Assembly (NCBI GenBank): GCA_038226175.1 | Contig: JBBRQP010000040.1 | Coordinates: 1 to 25,962 of the forward strand | Source of the DNA: JBBRQP01 sp038226175 | GTDB taxonomy: Bacteria > Cyanobacteriota > Cyanobacteriia > Gloeobacterales > Anthocerotibacteraceae | DNA: 25,962 nucleotides | Reading direction: 5' to 3' | Part shown: in pieces, positions 7,503 to 14,680 of the stretch | Layout: each line of letters opens with the position of its first letter | Numbering within the stretch: the stretch's first letter is position 1 | The notes under the pieces: generated by a model | What the model was told of the DNA's origin: nothing | Seen by the model: the letters and a program-made list of their open reading frames with translations, nothing else | Databases searched by the model: none | Program-made: the position numbers and the translations under genes

Positions 7503-8219
7503 TCAGCTTAAGTCGGCTAGAACGCGAAAATTCAGCAGGTCTTCTCCTAGTTGTTCGAGTTGACTGAGACTCAGTTGCTGAACCTGTGTGCGGTCTATAG
7601 TCGGTAAATTCCCCATCAGACGTGAGAGTTGGCGTTCGATTAAATTAAGAGCCTCTTTTTGTCGCCCCTCGACCCGGCCTTCTTCTTTCCAACTTGTGGT
7701 CATCATTGTGACACGCTGCTGTTCCTCTGGTTGTAGTGTGGCAATATAGCTCATAAACTGCTGCTGCTCGGGTAAATCTAAGCGTAGATATTCATTTACA
7801 AAGCTAGAAATTAACTTCCAGCGGGTTTCATCTAGTCTGAGGGTTGCTAGTAAACGCAAACTCTCAAATTTGACTCGGGGACGGTCTGCGGCTGCAATTT
7901 GCATCTTTGCCATCAGCGTACACGCCACCGGATTAGGATTATTGAGATATTCTCGCCAATGTAATCGATTAAGTTGAATGACTTCATAACAAAAGTCCAG
8001 CACAGTCCTACCAGGAAAGGTGATGATGTAATGATTCGGTTGTTCGCAGTAAGGCCCATCAAAGGAGAGTAAAGCGATCAGATAAATGGGTAAATCATAG
8101 CGGTCATGGAGTCGGGAGAAATAACGAAACATACGGCGATTGAAGTTGGTCTGACGGCTAACTTGAGTATCCATACGAAGGCTATCTCGATAATAGTTAG
8201 TCAATTTTATAGGGCGCAA
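7503..8219 (-). pseudogene. Rpn-family nuclease remnant, N-terminus missing
   Basis: The open frame (238 codons) corresponds to the C-terminal two thirds of cyanobacterial Rpn (recombination-promoting nuclease/putative transposase) proteins. Recognisable family text: NRRMFRYFSRLHDRYDLPIYLIALLSFD, NPVACTLMAKM, RPRVKFESLRLLATLRL and a DUF4351 tail with QLGEDLLNF. Full-length relatives have about 70-80 more residues at the front, holding the first PD-(D/E)XK catalytic acids and the HVExQ motif; here the frame begins next to the purH stop with unrelated residues, and only QVSRQTNFNRRMF is left of that edge. It is probably inactive as a nuclease. ATG at 8172-8174 is an alternative start. The remnant shows that this family has been mobile or duplicated here, since another tail lies at 2-151. 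Confidence 0.75.
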
Positions 8220-8232
8220 GGGCTTTCTATTT

Positions 8233-9759
8233 TCAATGCAAAAAGTGCCGCACCCCAGTAATCAGCATGATCAACCCCAGTTCATCACAGGCTGCGATCG
8301 AGTCGGCATCGCGCTTAGAACCACCTGGTTGAATAAGAGCTTGTACACCATAGGTCTTCGCCAGACGCACCGTATCATCAAAAGGGAAAAACCCATCACT
8401 GGCGAGAACCGCACCTTGAGCCAATGTTCCAGCTTGGGTTAGGGCAATCTGCGCTGAACCCACTCGATTCATTTGTCCTGCGCCGATGCCGATTGTTTGT
8501 AGGTTTTTGGTGAGGACAATGGCATTAGATTTGACCTGTTGGACGACGCGCCAGGCAAAGAGTAACTCTTGATACTCTTCAGCCGTGGGTTTTTTCTGGG
8601 TCACGACTTGCCAAGCAGTTGGGTCATCGCTGAGAGTATCGGTTTTTTGAACCAACACGCCCCCACTAATCGCCTTAAAGTCCAGCTCTGGTGCCGTACC
8701 CAAATCCGTCAACTCTAGTAAACGCAACTGAGATTTACGCCGCAAGACCTCTAGAGCAGCTGGGGTATAACCGGGCGCTAGCACACACTCCAAGAAAGTA
8801 TGACTGAGCTCTTGGGCGGTGGCCTCGTCTACGGGCTTAGAGAGTCCGACAATGCCACCAAAGGCTGATGTAGTATCTGCTTGATAAGAGCGGGTATAGG
8901 CTTGAGCAATGGTCTGCCCGAGCGCGACACCGCAAGGATTGGCGTGTTTGATAATGACCGCGCAGTGTTGATCCAAAAAGTGGGCCACCATCCGCCGCGC
9001 TGCTTCTAAGTCCATCAGGTTATTAAAACTGAGAGGCTTACCCTGGATAATGCGCGCAGTCGAGAAGCCCACAGCACGCGTTTGATACCAAGTCGCCGCT
9101 TGATGTGGGTTTTCACCATAACGTAAAACTTGATGGGCTTCAAGATCTAAAGTGAGGGTAGCGGGAAGTTCAGAGATAGTTTCAGATTGGGTAAACCATC
9201 GATAAATCGCTTGGTCATAGTGGCTGGTGTGGGCGAAGGCTTGGGCAGCTAACTGGCGACGTAGGCCAAAATCTACTTGGGTTGCAGCAAGGGCAGTAAT
9301 AAAGACCGGATACTGGTTTGGAGCAGTCAAAATACTAACATATTGGAAATTTTTTGCAGCGGCTCGGATCAAAGCAACGCCACCAATATCAATTTGTTCG
9401 ATGGCCTCAGCTGCGGTGACATCCGCTTGGGCGATGGTTTGCTCAAAGGGATAAAGATTAACCACCACGACATCAATGGGAATAATCTCTGCGGTTTGTA
9501 AATCTTCTTGGTCATCACTGAGCGCACGTCGGGCTAAGATACCGCCATGGATTTTGGGATGGAGGGTTTTGACCCGACCGCCTAAGATCTCTGGAGAACG
9601 GGTATATTCAGCAACTTCGGTAACCCTAAAGCCCTGCTCCGCTAGCTGTTTGGCAGTTCCGCCACTAGCTAACAGGTCATAGCCCGCTGTCACTAGAGCC
9701 TGAGCCAATGCCGTCAGTCCCGCTTTATCCGCCACACTTAATAATGCAAAAACCATCAT
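8233..9759 (-). CDS. purH: Bifunctional AICAR formyltransferase / IMP cyclohydrolase
   Basis: Catalyses the last two steps of de novo IMP synthesis. The N-terminal cyclohydrolase domain shows ALLSVADK, DLLASGGTAKQL, SPEILGGRVKTLHPKIHGGIL and NLYPFEQTI. The C-terminal transformylase domain has LRYGENPHQ, K271-H272 in VIIKHANPCG (catalytic Lys-His), TSAFGGIVGLS and ASDGFFPFDDTV with QPGGSKRD near the end. The 508 residues are near the family length. Two ATG codons in a row start the gene (9757-9759 and the next). It lies 21 bp after the interrupted gene at 9781-10428, with the same direction, so they may share a transcript. Confidence 0.96.
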   Translation of the reverse strand: MMVFALLSVADKAGLTALAQALVTAGYDLLASGGTAKQLAEQGFRVTEVAEYTRSPEILGGRVKTLHPKIHGGILARRALSDDQEDLQTAEIIPIDVVVVNLYPFEQTIAQADVTAAEAIEQIDIGGVALIRAAAKNFQYVSILTAPNQYPVFITALAATQVDFGLRRQLAAQAFAHTSHYDQAIYRWFTQSETISELPATLTLDLEAHQVLRYGENPHQAATWYQTRAVGFSTARIIQGKPLSFNNLMDLEAARRMVAHFLDQHCAVIIKHANPCGVALGQTIAQAYTRSYQADTTSAFGGIVGLSKPVDEATAQELSHTFLECVLAPGYTPAALEVLRRKSQLRLLELTDLGTAPELDFKAISGGVLVQKTDTLSDDPTAWQVVTQKKPTAEEYQELLFAWRVVQQVKSNAIVLTKNLQTIGIGAGQMNRVGSAQIALTQAGTLAQGAVLASDGFFPFDDTVRLAKTYGVQALIQPGGSKRDADSIAACDELGLIMLITGVRHFLH

Positions 9760-9780
9760 TTAGTCTCGTGCTTGGTCTAC

Positions 9781-10428
9781 TTACAATATCAAATGTGGGT
9801 CATCTTCATAAGCGCACCCCATCAAGCAGAGTTGCTGCAAGATCGCTGTAAACAAGTCATAGAGCGCGGCTAAACGATTTGTATCCATAATCTCACCCAC
9901 TACCTGAAACACCAATTCATCAGTGCCTTCGGGGAAATCTTGACCAAACCAGCCTTCATCATCCCGGACTTCGAGGTGCATCTGGGGCTGTTTGAGTAAC
10001 AAATCACGAATTTGGGCATCGGCAAGTAGGTCTAGGACTTGTTGAGGATGATTACCTTGAATCACAAAAGCACCATCAAACTCCGTATCTCCTAGAACCA
10101 TATCCTGCATCCCCAAATATTTACCTAGATGGTCAAAAAAGCCCTCTCGATAAATCTTGAAACGGAAACCATCTTGGTTACGATAGGGTGCCCGCAACCG
10201 CGTGTAAACCGTATGAATATTACCGATTGTGCTGCTGTAGCTCTGAGCGGGTCAATAAAAATCTAAAGTCAAAGTCCAAGTTTTAAACTTGACTTGGAGT
10301 TTACTATCGGTGTATTCATCTCCTAGTCGATAAGTGACACCTTCTGGAAAACGTTGTTGCAATACTACGATCAATTGCTGCCAGAGGATGGCTTTACTCG
10401 GTTCAAATAGAGGCAGCAGTGTAGACAT
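9781..10428 (-). pseudogene. Conserved hypothetical gene interrupted by an in-frame TGA
   Basis: Reading from ATG at 10426-10428, the frame gives MSTLLPLFEPSKAILWQQL and continues to KTWTLTLDFY, then meets TGA at 10252-10254. The same frame stays open afterwards (PAQSYSSTIGNIHTVYTRLR, then APYRNQDGFRFKIYREGFF) to the stop at 9781, ending with a conserved-looking GCAYEDDPHLIL. Without the TGA it would be one 215-residue protein that agrees with my memory of an uncharacterised cyanobacterial family of about that size. The downstream part alone has only TTG (10195-10197) near its front, a poor independent start. So this is a single-nonsense pseudogene, a readthrough case or a sequencing error. 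No function is known to me; the protein is soluble and acidic. Confidence 0.75.
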
Positions 10429-10505
10429 GGTATGAAATTTGATACGTATCTTAAGTTTAACGTCCTTAGCTTAGGCCAGGGGATCACAACATCGCAAAGA
10501 AAGTT

Positions 10506-10528
10506 TACAATAAAAAAGGTGATCAAGG
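10506..10528 (+). promoter_or_regulatory. Possible -10 box and RBS for the small gene before iscX
   Basis: TACAAT at 10506-10511 resembles a -10 element, but no -35 hexamer is found at the right distance. AAGG at 10525-10528 is 8 bp from the ATG at 10537 and may be the ribosome-binding site. Confidence 0.3.
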
Positions 10529-10536
10529 TCAGTATC

Positions 10537-10833
10537 ATGCTTTCAGTTGAACGTGAATCACAAGTAGCAGCTTTTGCTTTAGCTCTTGCAAACTTTGAAG
10601 AAGACCCGCAACAAGTAACCCAACAATTTGAGGCAATCCAAGGTTCCATTGATGCTGAGAGTTCTCTTGGTGTCCAGATCAACCAACTCCTCTGGGAAGA
10701 ATTATTGCGTACACGGCGTTCCTTGAGCTTTTGGCGGAGTCTAGGTGAAGCGGAAGGCGAACTCTCTAAAGCGCTCTCAAATCAACATATCCGCCTCCAA
10801 CAAAATTATTTGCGTTTGATGCAAGAGCAGTGA
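10537..10833 (+). CDS. Small hypothetical protein coupled to iscX
   Basis: A 98-residue, soluble, helix-rich protein beginning MLSVERESQVAAFALALANF. The frame is open for 35 codons upstream, but ATG at 10537 has a ribosome-binding site and begins where the composition becomes protein-like. The rest (EDPQQVTQQFEAIQ, then INQLLWEELLRTRRSLSFW, ending QQNYLRLMQEQ) looks amphipathic and could form a helical bundle or coiled coil. I do not recognise a named domain. Its stop TGA (10831-10833) overlaps the iscX start in the sequence GTGATG, so the two proteins are translated together. That makes a role with IscX in Fe-S metabolism a reasonable but untested guess. Confidence 0.7.
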   Translation: MLSVERESQVAAFALALANFEEDPQQVTQQFEAIQGSIDAESSLGVQINQLLWEELLRTRRSLSFWRSLGEAEGELSKALSNQHIRLQQNYLRLMQEQ

Positions 10834-11042
10834 TGGTGAAGATAACTTGGCAGGATACCGAAGAAATCGCTCTACAGTTATGCGAACAACACCCCGGTGT
10901 TGATCCCTTAAGTGTGCGGTTTACAGACTTGCACCGTTGGGTCATCGAACTACCGGGCTTTAGTGGCGATCCCCAAAAATCTAATGAGGGTATCCTCGAA
11001 ACTATTCAGATGGCTTGGCACGAGGAGTATCAGGATCAGTAA
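10833..11042 (+). CDS. iscX: Fe-S cluster assembly protein IscX (YfhJ)
   Basis: A 69-residue acidic protein that lines up along its whole length with E. coli IscX: the conserved blocks are DPLSVRFTDLHRWVIELPGF, DPQKSNEGILETIQ and a C-terminal acidic HEEYQDQ. IscX binds the cysteine desulfurase IscS and iron, and modulates Fe-S assembly. ATG at 10833 is chosen; GTG at 10830 would add one residue. It overlaps the stop of the upstream small gene. In proteobacteria iscX ends the isc operon just after fdx; here a ferredoxin gene lies nearby at 11355-11642 but on the other strand, and no iscS or iscU is in the window. IscX is not a gene I would expect in every cyanobacterium. Confidence 0.88.
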   Translation: MVKITWQDTEEIALQLCEQHPGVDPLSVRFTDLHRWVIELPGFSGDPQKSNEGILETIQMAWHEEYQDQ

Positions 11043-11059
11043 AAAATCAACATCCAAAA

Positions 11060-11345
11060 CTATAGCTAACTTGGACGCTGACTCTCATCGCTACTGTATG
11101 GAGTTAGTTTAGTCATTAAACCCGTCTATCCGGTTCGATGACTCATGCCGTTACCCACACCATTAGCGCCGTGGCAGTATTCGCAAAAAAGGATCAAGTC
11201 CTGCCAATGGGGATCACGTTGAAACTCAGTGGTGCTGCCATAGACTGGGCGTTGTTGATCAGCATTAAAGATACCGATCAAGCCTTGAGAGAGGAGTGTA
11301 GACACTTTGCGATATTGTTGGTGATTGTGGATGCCTGAAGCTTTA
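11060..11345 (-). pseudogene. Decayed duplicate of the 3' end of the glucosidase gene
   Basis: This stretch matches the 3' end of the GH63-type gene (about 11685-11965) almost base by base over long runs, for example around the shared text GGATCACGTTGAAACT and CCATAGACTGGGCGTTG. In translation the minus strand still reads QRPVYGSTTEFQRDPHWQDLILF and CEYCHGANGVG, against QRPVYGSTTKFQRDPHWQDL and YEYFHGDNGAG in the intact protein. It carries substitutions at conserved positions, a small deletion before QRPVYG and a premature stop after SHRTG. The front of the gene is absent, so it is a non-functional fragment; boundaries are approximate. It lies between iscX and the ferredoxin gene. Confidence 0.85.
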
Positions 11346-11354
11346 CAAAATGGT

Positions 11355-11642
11355 TCAAGGTGCTGGTTTATGGGTTTCAATCGTGCAGTCTGAAGTAGGG
11401 TAAGCCACACAAATTTGTACATAACCCTGCACAACTTGTTCATCTTCCAAAATACTCTGGTCACTTTGATCAACCTCACCTTGCACTAATTTCCCGGTAC
11501 AAGTGCCACAGATGCCAGCGCGACAGGAGTAGGGCAACGTAATTTTATTTTTTTCCGCGGCATCCAAAATCGTCTCGTTATCCGCACATTGGATCATTTT
11601 GACCCCTGTGGGGGTCACTAAGGTAATAGCATAGGTCGCCAT
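11355..11642 (-). CDS. petF: Plant-type [2Fe-2S] ferredoxin
   Basis: A 95-residue soluble electron carrier. The cluster ligands are C40, C45 and C48 in PYSCRAGICGTCTGKL and C78 in the motif YVQICVAYPTSDCTIETH, which is the typical C-terminus of photosynthetic ferredoxins. Compared with the common CRAGACSTC it has CRAGICGTC, and QIC in place of LTC before the last ligand, so it may be a minor isoform and not the main photosynthetic PetF. A strong AAGGAG ribosome-binding site precedes the ATG; it lies inside the palindrome AGGAGCTCCT (11644-11653). The gene is flanked by the two copies of the glucosidase 3' end. Confidence 0.92.
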   Translation of the reverse strand: MATYAITLVTPTGVKMIQCADNETILDAAEKNKITLPYSCRAGICGTCTGKLVQGEVDQSDQSILEDEQVVQGYVQICVAYPTSDCTIETHKPAP

Positions 11643-11688
11643 GAGGAGCTCCTTTTGGTTTAAGTCTACTCAATATACGAAGTCACAG

Positions 11689-14340
11689 CTAACCTGGATG
11701 CTGACTCTCATCACCACTTTGTTGAATTAATTTAGCTACTAAGCCCGTCCATCCTGTCTGATGACTAGCACCGATACCCGCACCATTATCGCCATGGAAG
11801 TATTCGTAAAAAAGGATCAAGTCTTGCCAATGGGGATCACGTTGAAACTTGGTAGTGCTGCCATAGACTGGGCGTTGCTGTTGCATATTACGGGTAAAAA
11901 TACGCGTCAACCTTTGTGAGAGTAAGCTAGATATTTGCGTTAGCGTCAGCCAGTTACCCGAAGCGGTCGGGCATTCAACTTTAAAGTCATCGCCCCAGTA
12001 GTGATGAAACTTTTGTAGAGATTCGATAATCAAATAATTGACCGGAAACCAAATCGGGCCACGCCAATTGGAATTACCTCCAAATAGGCCACTGCTAGAT
12101 TCGGCAGGTTCGTAATCTACCCGATAGCTCATATTCTGAGTTTCAAAGATATAAGGATGTGCTAGATGATAGCGTGAGAGCGCCCGAATGCCATAATCCC
12201 CCAAAAATTCCTCCTCATTAAGCATTTTAGAAAGAATACGTTGCAGCTTTTCTTTGTTACAAATAGCGAGCAAGCGCCGTGCACCCATGCCCTCTGTCTC
12301 AAGGCAAGCGACGTTATCCGTTAGTTTGGGTCGATTTTGAATGAACCACTCTAGCCGCGCCTTAAAACCAGGTAGTTTATCTAATAAATCAGGCTCAAGT
12401 GTCGCCACGGCAAATAATGGAATCAACCCGACCATCGAACGCACCTTCAACCGTAATTGCTGGTCACCGGGTGGATGAAGCACATCATAATAAAAGCCGT
12501 CCTCCTCATCCCAGAGCTGAGTACAGTCTTCACCGACTTTATTCATGGCATTGGCAATATATAAGAAATGCTCAAAAAATTTGGTGGCAATATCTTCGTA
12601 AACGGGATTTTCCCGGGCCAGCTCAAGAGCAATCGTCAGCATATCCAAACAATACATCCCCATCCAACTCGTGCCATCGGCCTGCTCAATGTGGCCTCCG
12701 GTAGGTAATTCGGTACTCCGATCAAATACCCCAATATTATCGAGTCCCAAAAATCCGCCCTCAAAAACGTTTTTGCCCTCGCGGTCTTTGCGGTTGACCC
12801 ACCACGTAAAGTTGAGCAATAGCTTTTGAAAAACCCGCTCTAAAAATGCCCGGTCACCCTGCCCAGTATTTTTTTGCTCTATTTTATAAACGCGCCACGC
12901 CGCCCAGGCATGAACTGGCGGATTAACATCACTAAAATTCCACTCATAGGCCGGGAGTTGACCATTGGGATGCATGTACCATTCGCGGGTAATCACATCA
13001 AGTTGCTGTTTGGCAAACTCTGCATCCACCATCGCCAGAGGCAGCGCATGAAATGCTAAGTCCCAGGCTGCAAACCAGGGATATTCCCAGGTATCGGGCA
13101 TCGAGAGAATTTCTTCGCTAGCCAGATGTCCCCATTGACGATTGCGGCCCTGTTTACGTTGCGGCGGCGCAGCTACAGTATCGCCTTCGAGCCAAGTTTC
13201 CACCTCATAGCGGTAATATTGTTTGCTCCAGAGCATCCCAGCTAGGGCTTGACGCAGGACATTACCCTGGTCTGTTCCATAGACCGCAGGCGCAATCTCT
13301 TGATAAAATGTGTCTGCTTCCTGCTGGCGTATCGCAAAAATTTCCTCAAACTCAGACCCAAAGCTAGCAGCGGGGTCAGCCGTACTCGTCAAGCGTAACG
13401 CAATAGTTTTGGTCTCTCCTGCTGCGAGTTCGAGTTGATAATAGGCGCTAGCTTTGGTACCAGATAGATCAGGATTCACAGCTTGCTTTTGAGTATCAAT
13501 GACATAGGCATGCATCCCATCTTTGACATAGGCAGAAGCGTTGTTACCCCCAAAAAGACGGGCTATATTAGTTTCATTTTCGGTAAAGAGTAACTCAGGC
13601 GCTTGATTACACCAGAGCCACTGTTGACCTAAGGTAGGATGATAACTTTCAATGACTGATTGGCTATTGCCATAGTGACCCTTTAAGAAAGGTTTTTTAG
13701 CTGCCTTGCCCCAAGACCAGGTATTGCGAAACCATAAAGTTGGCAACACATGAATTGGTTTTGTCTCAGGGCCTCGGTTAGTAATACTAATCTTAATTAA
13801 AATATCGGTCGGAGTTGCCTTGGCGTATTCGACTAACACATCAAAGTAACGGTCTTGATCAAAAACCCCTGTATCAAGTAGTTCAAACTCTGGTTGTTGC
13901 CGGGAGCGGTTATGATTTTCTTCTATAAGTTGGCTATAAGGAAAAGCTGCTTGGGGATATTTATAGAGAAATTTCATGTAGGAATGGGTCGGCGTATTAT
14001 CTAAATAAAAATAATATTCTTTAACATCTTCACTATGATTACCCTGTAACCCTGTTAGACCAAAGAGACGTTCTTTGAGAATCGGGTCTGTGCCATTCCA
14101 TAATCCCACGGCAAAACAAAGCTGTTGTTGATCATCACAGATGCCCGCAAGCCCATCTTCACCCCACCGATAGGCGCGAGAACGGGCATGGTCATGGGGC
14201 AAATAATCCCACGCTGAACCTGTTGCACTGTAGTCTTCGCGCACGGTTCCCCATTGCCGTTCGCTCAAGTAAGACCCCCATTTTTTCCAGGGCAGATGTT
14301 GGGTATGGGTTGCTGCTAAGCGCTGTTGTTCTTGATTCAT
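11689..14340 (-). CDS. GH63 / MGH1-type glycoside hydrolase (putative glucosidase)
   Basis: An 883-residue protein of the bacterial glucosidase group related to family GH63 (processing alpha-glucosidase I, mannosylglycerate hydrolase). No signal peptide is seen, so a cytosolic role, perhaps on a compatible solute or glycogen-type oligosaccharide, is inferred. The N-terminal beta-rich half runs from GTVREDYSATGSAWDYLPHDHARSRAYRWGEDG to about residue 370. The (alpha/alpha)6 half carries PAYEWNFSDVNPPVHAWA (E466, D471), GTSWMGMYCLDML, WDEEDGFYYDVL, NSNWRGPIWFPVNYL and VYGSTTKFQRDPHWQDL followed by GASHQTGWTGLVAKLI. Substrate is not determinable. Its 3' end has been copied to 11060-11345. It starts after an untranslated gap of 340 bp shared with the kinase gene. 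Confidence 0.88.
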   Translation of the reverse strand: MNQEQQRLAATHTQHLPWKKWGSYLSERQWGTVREDYSATGSAWDYLPHDHARSRAYRWGEDGLAGICDDQQQLCFAVGLWNGTDPILKERLFGLTGLQGNHSEDVKEYYFYLDNTPTHSYMKFLYKYPQAAFPYSQLIEENHNRSRQQPEFELLDTGVFDQDRYFDVLVEYAKATPTDILIKISITNRGPETKPIHVLPTLWFRNTWSWGKAAKKPFLKGHYGNSQSVIESYHPTLGQQWLWCNQAPELLFTENETNIARLFGGNNASAYVKDGMHAYVIDTQKQAVNPDLSGTKASAYYQLELAAGETKTIALRLTSTADPAASFGSEFEEIFAIRQQEADTFYQEIAPAVYGTDQGNVLRQALAGMLWSKQYYRYEVETWLEGDTVAAPPQRKQGRNRQWGHLASEEILSMPDTWEYPWFAAWDLAFHALPLAMVDAEFAKQQLDVITREWYMHPNGQLPAYEWNFSDVNPPVHAWAAWRVYKIEQKNTGQGDRAFLERVFQKLLLNFTWWVNRKDREGKNVFEGGFLGLDNIGVFDRSTELPTGGHIEQADGTSWMGMYCLDMLTIALELARENPVYEDIATKFFEHFLYIANAMNKVGEDCTQLWDEEDGFYYDVLHPPGDQQLRLKVRSMVGLIPLFAVATLEPDLLDKLPGFKARLEWFIQNRPKLTDNVACLETEGMGARRLLAICNKEKLQRILSKMLNEEEFLGDYGIRALSRYHLAHPYIFETQNMSYRVDYEPAESSSGLFGGNSNWRGPIWFPVNYLIIESLQKFHHYWGDDFKVECPTASGNWLTLTQISSLLSQRLTRIFTRNMQQQRPVYGSTTKFQRDPHWQDLILFYEYFHGDNGAGIGASHQTGWTGLVAKLIQQSGDESQHPG

Positions 14341-14680
14341 TTTTTACCAGAGAAACCATCGGACTTCTTTATTAAGATACGAGAGGCGTAGTCTATCGGA
14401 TTAAAGCCCACATCCTTAATAGCACGGGGGCATTAGATACAGCCTCTGCTGATCGGGTAGCTTAAATGATGCATGTGTATAGCATCAACGTCGGGCTGTA
14501 ACGCAAATATGTTTATGCTGTGCGAACCATTAATGTCTAGCATCTATGTGCGTCGCCGAGCCAAAATCAGAGCCTACTTGAGGTGTCCAAGTATAAATAC
14601 TCACCAGCTGATTGTAAGGGATCACAACCCCCTCTATAGTGGAATAAGCTCCATGTAATTTGGGAATGCGGTGAATAGCG
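14341..14680. other. Non-coding gap between divergent genes
   Basis: No convincing gene, tRNA or repeat array is seen here. It should hold the promoters for the glucosidase (minus) and the kinase (plus). The only persuasive element is the plus-strand promoter at 14612-14640. The last bases contain a short direct repeat, GCGGTGAATA followed by GCGGTGAATA, at 14669-14688, which overlaps the kinase start. Confidence 0.5.
14612..14640 (+). promoter_or_regulatory. Sigma70-type promoter for the ABC1 kinase gene
   Basis: TTGTAA at 14612-14617 and TATAGT at 14635-14640 are spaced by exactly 17 bp, close to the consensus TTGACA-17-TATAAT. The start codon is about 40 bp downstream. Confidence 0.5.

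Noticed and set aside
10252..10254. TGA as a selenocysteine or reassigned codon
   Set aside because: No selenocysteine hairpin is evident, there is no redox motif around the site, and many genes here end with TGA as a true stop.
11126..11479. A 117-codon minus-strand open frame between iscX and ferredoxin
   Set aside because: Its front half is antisense-frame reading through the ferredoxin gene, and its back half is the decayed glucosidase fragment. It is not one gene.
11644..11653. Palindrome AGGAGCTCCT at the ferredoxin ribosome-binding site as a regulator site
   Set aside because: A SacI-like palindrome is expected by chance when AGGAG is followed by CTCCT; no second copy or wider dyad supports a binding site.
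12399..13059. Plus-strand frames within the glucosidase gene
   Set aside because: They are opposite-strand shadows of a clear 883-residue coding region.
14473..14658. A 61-codon plus-strand frame in the gap before the kinase
   Set aside because: Composition is not protein-like and the kinase promoter lies inside it.
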